Assembly (NCBI GenBank): GCA_001771735.1 | Contig: MEUM01000049.1 | Location: 1 to 9,168 of the forward strand | Direction: 5' to 3' | Source: Caldifarciminota bacterium RBG_13_43_14 | GTDB lineage: Bacteria; Hydrothermota; Tepidihabitantia; SM23-42 | DNA length: 9,168 nt | In this document: in pieces, positions 5,531 to 9,168 of the stretch | Layout of the letters: every line of letters begins with the position of its first letter | How positions within the stretch are numbered: position 1 is the first letter of the stretch | Translations under genes and position numbers: made by a program | Notes under the pieces: model-generated | Told to the model about the DNA's origin: nothing | The model's database searches: none | The model's input: only the letters and a program-made list of their open reading frames with translations

Positions 5531-5878
5531 TTAATATTCTTTTCTGGTCTCATCAAAAACTGCTGATCCGGCTTCAGTCATCTTGCCTTGCTTTATCATC
5601 CGTTTCATCCGATCGACATTTATCTTTGACCATACGCTTCGGCGGTTGCGTGGGGTGAATTTCTGCGCATATTTCTCTGTATCGATCGTTTTCACTATGC
5701 TGTCGATCCAGCCAAAACACAGGGCTTCTTCAACTGCATCATCATAGGGAATTCTTTTTTTACCGCTATTCTTTTTGTAATATATTAACCAAATCTCTTT
5801 CTTTTTATTATGGTTCTTGATCAACCATTTGCGCCAGGCGTTTCGGTCTGCCACATACAGGGTTTCACCGATTTTCAT
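5531..5878 (-). CDS. YdeI/OmpD-associated family protein, short form
   Basis: This 115-residue protein has the N-terminal family signature: LYVADRNAWRKWLIKNH (7-23), EIWLIYYKKNSGK (28-40), IPYDDAVEEALCFGWIDS (43-60), KFTPRNRRSVWSKIN (73-87) and MIKQGKMTEAG (94-104). Family members annotated as bacteriocin-protection or OmpD-associated proteins are usually about 190 residues, with a C-terminal helical segment containing an SAK-ETR-type motif. That part is absent here: the frame stops at TAA soon after MTEAGSAVFDETRKEY, and the remaining 22 bp before the convergent gene cannot encode it. It is either a natural short version or a 3'-truncated copy. Its ATG overlaps the stop codon of the DUF885 gene (ATGA), so translation is probably coupled. 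The biochemical role of the family is unclear, so I assign none. Confidence 0.85.
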   Translation of the reverse strand: MKIGETLYVADRNAWRKWLIKNHNKKKEIWLIYYKKNSGKKRIPYDDAVEEALCFGWIDSIVKTIDTEKYAQKFTPRNRRSVWSKINVDRMKRMIKQGKMTEAGSAVFDETRKEY

Positions 5879-7683
5879 GGCTGATTTGCTTTATTCTTTT
5901 CAATATAATCTTCAACCAGTTCCTCGAGAATTTCCAGTGGCACCTGACCATAGCTCAAAACCACCGTATGGAACTTTTTTATGTCGAACCGGTCACCCAA
6001 TTCCATTTTTGCCTTTTCCCTGAGCTTAATGATCTTCAGTTCGCCGATCTTATAGGCACATGCCTGTCCGGGCCAAACAATATAGCGGTCTAATTCACCA
6101 AACCATGCCCAGCCTGTATTTTCCAGCATATATTGATACGCCTCATCCCGACTCCATTTCTTGTAATGAATACCGGTATCTAAAACCAGACGTACTGCCC
6201 GGAATAATTCGGAACGTAAATAACCGATCATGCTGTAAGTATCACTGTAGAAACCATATTCCTTGGCTATTTTTTCGGCGTATAATGCCCAGCCTTCAAT
6301 ATAACCGGTGAAGAATAATAGAGCTTTGAACAAATTCCGTCCGCCTATTTCCTGTTCCAGCGCGATCTGGAAATGATGTCCAGGTATTGCCTCATGATAG
6401 GCCAGGGCTTTCATTCCTGCTTTTTGATGCTGATACGAAAGATTCGCATAGAAAATGCCGCCGGTTGAGCCATCGAGCTTTGCCGGTTGATAATAGGTCC
6501 CGGCCGTAGCGGCTTTGAAATCCGGCACCGCAATGACTGCCACTGGCGTCCTGGGTTTGATCTCAAAAAACTCATCTAATCGCATTTCCATTGTATCGAT
6601 TATCGCCTGATATCCGGTCAATGTCTGTTTCTGACCGATCTCGGTCGGTGGATAGAAGAACCTTGCATCATTGCGGTCACTGGTCAATTCCTGATAGGCA
6701 TTCATATACTCGGTAAAGGCACTGCCCGCCAGGCCTAATATCTTAAAATACTCGATCATTTCATCCTGAATACGTTTTACCTCCTGCAGTCCAAGCTGAT
6801 GTATCTCATCGGGCGACATGTTTGTGGTCGTATTCACTCTCAGACAATAACGGTAATACTCATCACCATCCGGGAATTTCCAAACCCCGGCCCTTACGTC
6901 CGCTCTTGGCCGCATACTGTCCAGATAATCATACATGCGCTGATAAGCAGGATAAACTGAATTCTCTATTATTCCCAGCGCTTCCTGATCAAGCGCTCTT
7001 ATCTCTTCGGCCTTGATTTTTTTCAATTGCCTAAGCCGCTCAATAAACGATATATATAAAATATTCTCTTCAACCGGTACCTTTAAATAATCACTGATAA
7101 CATTTCTATAGCTTGTGATCAAAAATGAAGCCTCCATTATGCCTTCTTGTTCGCGAGACCCAAGCTGAACGATCAATTCGTCGATCCGATCATTAAATTG
7201 TTTTAAACGTTCAATATAATCTTTTGCATCCTTATTATTTTTGATCTGATGATGTTCGGTTAACAATGTAGTTAGTTTATTATGAAAACCGAACATCGGG
7301 TTGACGATCGCGGGATAATGACGAAATTTATCACCGGCGATCGCGTTTTCAATAAACCACAAAAGTACCCTTTTATTGATTTGTTGCGATCCGGTGATCG
7401 TTTTGTCATCAAATTTTAAAAGCCAATCGCGGTATTTTGTGAAAAATGCGTGTTCCAGATCATAACCCTTGACCGACACATCATCCAGCATATCATTCCT
7501 CACCGGGATATTGAACTCGGGCGGTAAACCAAGCTCGGTCCCGCTCTCCGGTCTTATTTTAATCCAATCACGTACAAAGCTATCGAACAGCTCATTGATA
7601 TCCGCCGGCATAATATCATCAGTGATGCCCAAGGTAATAATCAATGGTATCAATAAAATTACGTGCCTGGCTCTTAGCTTCAT
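5875..7683 (-). CDS. Exported DUF885 family protein (putative metallopeptidase-like)
   Basis: This encodes 602 residues, a full-length DUF885 protein. Residues 1-20 look like an export signal (KLRAR then hydrophobic VILLIPLIITLGI), without a lipobox. The body is mostly helical. The family hallmark is Y429-HEAIPGHH (430-437), a zinc-peptidase-like HExxxGHH motif, followed by YIEGWALYAEKIA (461-473), which would supply further ligand or catalytic acid residues. Other conserved parts are TTNMSPDEIHQLGLQEVKRI (286-305), GSTGGIFYANL (405-415), DTGIHYKKWSRDEA (502-515) and the C-terminal WPGQACAYKIG (537-547). The family is widely annotated as unknown or peptidase-like; a zinc-dependent hydrolase in the envelope is inferred. 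The start is firm: GAGGAGGT lies just 5' of the ATG, and a consensus promoter lies 56 bp further up. It is the first gene of an operon with the YdeI-like gene. Confidence 0.93.
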   Translation of the reverse strand: MKLRARHVILLIPLIITLGITDDIMPADINELFDSFVRDWIKIRPESGTELGLPPEFNIPVRNDMLDDVSVKGYDLEHAFFTKYRDWLLKFDDKTITGSQQINKRVLLWFIENAIAGDKFRHYPAIVNPMFGFHNKLTTLLTEHHQIKNNKDAKDYIERLKQFNDRIDELIVQLGSREQEGIMEASFLITSYRNVISDYLKVPVEENILYISFIERLRQLKKIKAEEIRALDQEALGIIENSVYPAYQRMYDYLDSMRPRADVRAGVWKFPDGDEYYRYCLRVNTTTNMSPDEIHQLGLQEVKRIQDEMIEYFKILGLAGSAFTEYMNAYQELTSDRNDARFFYPPTEIGQKQTLTGYQAIIDTMEMRLDEFFEIKPRTPVAVIAVPDFKAATAGTYYQPAKLDGSTGGIFYANLSYQHQKAGMKALAYHEAIPGHHFQIALEQEIGGRNLFKALLFFTGYIEGWALYAEKIAKEYGFYSDTYSMIGYLRSELFRAVRLVLDTGIHYKKWSRDEAYQYMLENTGWAWFGELDRYIVWPGQACAYKIGELKIIKLREKAKMELGDRFDIKKFHTVVLSYGQVPLEILEELVEDYIEKNKANQP

Positions 7684-7719
7684 AATACCTCCTCATTCGC
7701 TCACATTATACATTTCCCC

Positions 7720-7739
7720 AGTGAAAAAAAAGTGAAAAA
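7720..7739. repeat. Tandem AGTGAAAAA direct repeats at the DUF885 start site
   Basis: Two copies of AGTGAAAAA (7720-7728 and 7731-7739) are spaced exactly 11 bp apart, about one helical turn. They lie between the -10 box and the predicted +1 to +13 region of the DUF885 operon. They could be binding sites for a regulator, or simply A-tract slippage. Confidence 0.4.
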
Positions 7740-7767
7740 TTATAGTTAAAATAGCTTTTCATGTCAA
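7739..7767 (-). promoter_or_regulatory. Consensus promoter of the DUF885-ydeI operon
   Basis: On the minus strand TTGACA (7767-7762) and TATAAT (7744-7739) are separated by 17 nt, and both are perfect matches. The predicted start is near 7732, giving a leader of about 49 nt that ends in the GAGGAGGT ribosome binding site (7688-7695). A second TATAAT (7710-7705) lies within the leader but has no good -35 partner. Confidence 0.8.
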
Positions 7768-7779
7768 GCTACCATGTGT

Positions 7780-7820
7780 AAAAGTTCACAATCCCAGACT
7801 GTCCGCAAATGTGAACTTTT
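7780..7820 (+). repeat. REP-like palindrome, copy 1
   Basis: AAAAGTTCACA (7780-7790) and TGTGAACTTTT (7810-7820) form a perfect 11-bp stem. The 19-nt centre reads ATCCCAGACTGTCCGCAAA. Copy 2 has CGGACTGTCCG in this centre, a smaller palindrome, which the A here weakens. It ends 12 bp from the DUF885 -35 box, so it could also influence that promoter. Confidence 0.85.
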
Positions 7821-7830
7821 GAAAGAGGTA

Positions 7831-7858
7831 TTGATTTTTTTGAGTATATGATTATTAT
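7831..7858 (+). promoter_or_regulatory. Candidate promoter of the RAYT transposase
   Basis: TTGATT (7831-7836) and TATTAT (7853-7858) are separated by 16 nt, between REP copy 1 and the transposase ATG at 7879. The predicted start is near 7865, leaving a leader of about 14 nt with AGGGAG (7867-7872) as ribosome binding site. The hexamers are weaker than elsewhere in the window, consistent with low expression. Confidence 0.5.
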
Positions 7859-7878
7859 CACTTAACAGGGAGTGTGTT

Positions 7879-8664
7879 ATGGTGTGGAAACCTCGCTTGC
7901 GGGGAGAAAATTTATATCATCATATCTATGCATGGGGCAATGATCATCACCCAGTACTAAAAGAACATATGCATTATGAAGAATATTTGCGTTTACTGGA
8001 ACAATTCACTTGTGATTACAGTATTGAAGTCATTGCCTATGCATTAATGAAAACGCATGTACACTTATTCATTTATGATATCTACAATAATATTTCTATG
8101 TTCATGCAAAAATTACATGGTGAATATGCACAGTATTACAATCGATCAACACAGCGTATCGGGCATGTTTTTGGCGAACGTTATAATAATAAGATCGTAC
8201 TCACTAACCTCTACGGCAAATGGCTTTCAAGATATATACACCGCCAAGCGGTTGAAGCTAAACTAGTTAATGATCCTCAACAACACAAATGGACAAGCTA
8301 TCATGCCTATATTGGTAAAAAGAAAATTAAATTCTTAAAACCCGAGATAATATTATCTCAATTTGGAGCGCCCAGTGAACAATTTAAATATTACCGACAA
8401 TTTGTTCTAAACGAAGAGAATGGTCCGGTAGACTGGGAAAATCCAAAGTTGAAAATAATTAATACATCAATGATAATCGATCACTTATGCGAAGAATTAA
8501 AGATCAACAGAAAAAACCTTCTTGATCCTCATGGATACACGGAAAGAAAACAACGGCATGAAGCAGTTAAATTACTAGTTAATGAATACGGTTTAAAAAG
8601 GTATGAAATTTGTAACATATTTGGATTATCATATAGGATGACATTAAAAATATTGTGTAACTAA
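7879..8664 (+). CDS. REP-associated tyrosine transposase (RAYT, Y1_Tnp family)
   Basis: This encodes a 261-residue single-strand DNA endonuclease/strand transferase of the HUH superfamily, related to IS200/IS605 TnpA. The fold begins with LYHHIYAWGNDHHPVL (12-27). The metal-binding HUH motif is H60-V61-H62 in YALMKTHVHLFIY. The RAYT-type catalytic helix is MQKLHGEYAQYYNR (76-89), where Y83 is the likely nucleophile (Y86/Y87 are alternatives), followed by RIGHVFGERYNNKIV (93-107). The C-terminus (about 197-261) resembles the DnaA-like helix-turn-helix domain common in RAYTs: MIIDHLCEELKI, RHEAVKLLVNEYGLKRYEIC, FGLSYRMT. The reading frame is intact and all key residues are present, so it could be active. 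The start has AGGGAG 6 nt upstream. Its flanking 41-nt palindromes are the presumed substrate. Confidence 0.92.
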   Translation: MVWKPRLRGENLYHHIYAWGNDHHPVLKEHMHYEEYLRLLEQFTCDYSIEVIAYALMKTHVHLFIYDIYNNISMFMQKLHGEYAQYYNRSTQRIGHVFGERYNNKIVLTNLYGKWLSRYIHRQAVEAKLVNDPQQHKWTSYHAYIGKKKIKFLKPEIILSQFGAPSEQFKYYRQFVLNEENGPVDWENPKLKIINTSMIIDHLCEELKINRKNLLDPHGYTERKQRHEAVKLLVNEYGLKRYEICNIFGLSYRMTLKILCN

Positions 8665-8670
8665 ATAACT

Positions 8671-8711
8671 AAAAGTTCACAATCCCGGACTGTCCGCAAA
8701 TGTGAACTTTT
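8671..8711 (+). repeat. REP-like palindrome, copy 2
   Basis: The outer 11-bp stem is identical to copy 1 (8671-8681 with 8701-8711). The centre carries CGGACTGTCCG (8686-8696), a perfect inner palindrome that can form a small second hairpin. It lies 6 bp after the transposase stop and ends in CTTTTATAAT. It could therefore also terminate transposase transcription, and on the other strand readthrough from tRNA-Arg. Confidence 0.85.
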
Positions 8712-8744
8712 ATAATCTGGCACCCGTTACCAATTTCTATTACC

Positions 8745-8765
8745 TGCATCATCTTTGATGATGCA
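8745..8765 (-). other. 9-bp hairpin abutting the tRNA-Arg 3' end
   Basis: On the plus strand TGCATCATC (8745-8753) and GATGATGCA (8757-8765) form a perfect 9-bp stem with a 3-nt loop. In the tRNA transcript it follows the discriminator base directly. There is no U-tract after it, so it is a poor classic terminator and more likely a 3' trailer structure or processing signal. Confidence 0.6.
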
Positions 8766-8839
8766 CGCGCCTGGAGGGAATTGAACCCCCAGCCTGCGGG
8801 TTCGAAGCCCGCCGCTCTATCCGTTTGAGCTACAGGCGC
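8766..8839 (-). tRNA. tRNA-Arg (anticodon UCG)
   Basis: This 74-nt cloverleaf is on the minus strand. The acceptor stem GCGCCTG pairs perfectly with CAGGCGC; TA occupies positions 8-9; the D stem is GCTC/GAGC with loop AAACGGATA; the anticodon stem is GCGGG/CCCGC around loop CTTCGAA. The T arm is GGGGG-TTCAATT-CCCTC with one G-U pair. The anticodon TCG (plus-strand 8803-8805) reads CGA and, if U34 is suitably modified, other CGN arginine codons. The discriminator is G. CCA is not encoded (TGC follows), so a CCA-adding enzyme must finish the end. All stems are intact. Confidence 0.95.
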
Positions 8840-8842
8840 TTA

Positions 8843-8863
8843 TACGGTTTGTAGATAACCGTA
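8843..8863. other. Short inverted repeat just 5' of tRNA-Arg
   Basis: TACGGTT (8843-8849) and AACCGTA (8857-8863) form a 7-bp stem with a 7-nt loop, ending 3 bp before the mature tRNA 5' end. It may be part of the precursor leader. I could not place a convincing tRNA promoter in this region. Confidence 0.4.
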
Positions 8864-8989
8864 AACAGAAAACAGGTCACAGCTAGCAGTTTCCATTTAA
8901 CAGGAACCAGTATATAGTTACATAAAATCTGCAAGCTATTACTTAAGATAAATATATATATAAACTGTAGTTTTTCAATAGGTTTACGC

Positions 8990-9030
8990 AAAAGCTCCTG
9001 ATCCAGGATAGCCCGCAAATAGGAACGAAG
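8990..9030 (+). repeat. REP-like palindrome, diverged copy 3
   Basis: It aligns with copy 2 over all 41 positions without gaps, 27 of 41 identical. Shared parts are AAAAG at the left, ATCC and GGA in the centre, CCGCAAAT (9013-9020), and GAAC on the right. In the stem, position pairs 9/33, 10/32 and 11/31 changed from A-T, C-G, A-T to C-G, T-A, G-T, so pairing is kept. Position 6 mispairs and the outer four pairs are lost. It is in the same orientation as copies 1 and 2. Confidence 0.65.
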
Positions 9031-9051
9031 ACTGCTTCTCCGCCATTAATA

Positions 9052-9069
9052 GCAAACCTGAAGGTTTGC
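9052..9069. repeat. Perfect short palindrome GCAAACCT/AGGTTTGC
   Basis: GCAAACCT (9052-9059) and AGGTTTGC (9062-9069) are separated by GA and followed by CCTACGTA. It has the look of a small dispersed intergenic repeat known from many bacterial genomes. Only one copy is in this window. Confidence 0.55.
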
Positions 9070-9088
9070 CCTACGTACCGTCTTCTGC

Positions 9089-9153
9089 AATCCCCCTCAC
9101 TCTACCCCTGTCCGCCTCCGGCTGAGGGGGAGAGGAAAAAGGAGAAGGGGTTT
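9089..9153. repeat. GC-rich imperfect palindromic repeat
   Basis: It opens with AATCCCCCT, like the elements at 1917 and 3257. CTCTACCCCT (9100-9109) pairs with AGGGGGAGAG (9125-9134) with one mismatch, around a loop containing CCTCCGG. The outer pyrimidine arm (9091-9098) is roughly complementary to GAGAAGGGG (9142-9150). Downstream genes are outside the window, so a terminator role cannot be judged. Confidence 0.6.
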
Positions 9154-9168
9154 CAGTTATCTATTATC

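Larger units (their letters stand above)
7780..8711 (+). mobile_element. RAYT/REP unit (transposase bracketed by REP-like palindromes)
   Basis: This 932-bp unit consists of a REP-associated tyrosine transposase gene with one 41-nt palindromic element at each end. The two elements are in the same orientation and differ at a single base (A at 7796, G at 8687). This is the layout of RAYT-REP systems, in which a single-copy-type IS200/IS605-related Y1 transposase recognises and is thought to spread the short palindromes. No target-site duplication is seen, as expected for HUH enzymes. The unit sits between the DUF885 promoter and tRNA-Arg. The ends are set by the palindromes and could extend a few bases. 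Confidence 0.8.
8840..9168. other. Intergenic repeat cluster without a supported gene
   Basis: These 329 bases contain no reading frame with a credible start site or recognisable product. They hold a short inverted repeat at the tRNA, an AT-rich stretch (about 8900-8985), a diverged REP-like copy (8990-9030), an 8-bp hairpin (9052-9069) and a GC-rich palindromic repeat (9089-9153). The last 15 bases run off the window. Confidence 0.6.

Noticed and set aside
7705..7710. Second TATAAT in the DUF885 leader as an additional promoter
   Set aside because: No acceptable -35 box lies 15-18 nt upstream; the A/T-rich leader makes a chance match likely.
7780..8711. CRISPR-like array suggested by three similar 41-nt repeats
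   Set aside because: Spacing is irregular (a gene lies between two copies), the repeats are full palindromes, and a RAYT gene explains them.
8766..8839. tRNA as an integration site for a genomic island
   Set aside because: No integrase gene and no repeated tRNA 3' fragment is visible in the window; the neighbouring RAYT does not use tRNA attachment sites.
8830..9018. 62-residue open frame on the minus strand
   Set aside because: It runs into the tRNA gene and through the REP-like copy, has no ribosome binding site and resembles no protein.

Overview
The window looks like chromosomal DNA of an uncultivated, probably anaerobic bacterium. It is moderately AT-rich (judged by eye). It has bacterial sigma-70-type promoters, Shine-Dalgarno sites, exported and lipoprotein-type envelope proteins, a rubredoxin, and GC-rich hairpin repeats between genes. 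The gene mix (DUF2330-like, PEGA lipoprotein, TrmB-like regulator, SplB-like radical SAM, DUF885, RAYT) would suit a candidate-phylum lineage such as WOR-3. That assignment is an impression from gene content, not a demonstrated placement.

Layout. 40-915 (-) encodes an exported DUF2330-like protein with a consensus promoter so close to its ATG that the mRNA should be leaderless. 1117-1296 (+) is a 59-residue rubredoxin. It converges on a small heat shock protein (Hsp20, 1370-1816, -), and a terminator for hsp20 lies between them. 2075-3222 (+) is a two-gene unit: a PEGA-domain lipoprotein and an exported beta-propeller-like protein. 3391-4245 (+) is a TrmB-family regulator with a consensus promoter and a striking overlapping palindrome at its predicted transcription start. 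4369-5508 (+) is a SplB-like radical SAM protein with a C-terminal helix-hairpin-helix; its promoter has a 10-bp palindrome in the spacer and also predicts a leaderless mRNA. It converges on a minus-strand operon: a large exported DUF885 protein (5875-7683) followed, with a 4-bp overlap, by a short YdeI/OmpD-associated protein (5531-5878).

7780-8711 is a mobile unit. A REP-associated tyrosine transposase (RAYT, 7879-8664) is bracketed by two near-identical 41-nt palindromic REP-like elements in the same orientation. A third, diverged copy lies at 8990-9030, beyond a tRNA-Arg(UCG) gene (8766-8839, -). Its stem differs from the other two at paired positions, so base pairing is kept. I regard this as the most interesting signal in the window. 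The last 330 bases hold no convincing protein gene, only a cluster of unrelated palindromic repeats.

How the parts relate. Most genes look like independent housekeeping, envelope or stress functions with their own promoters; I see no single large pathway. Seven of the eight promoters I can place have a 16- or 17-nt spacer (six of 16, one of 17); the eighth, a weak 15-nt one for hsp20, is doubtful. The regulatory features (palindromes at the TrmB and radical SAM promoters, direct repeats at the DUF885 start site, leaderless genes) and the RAYT/REP family deserve follow-up more than any one protein.
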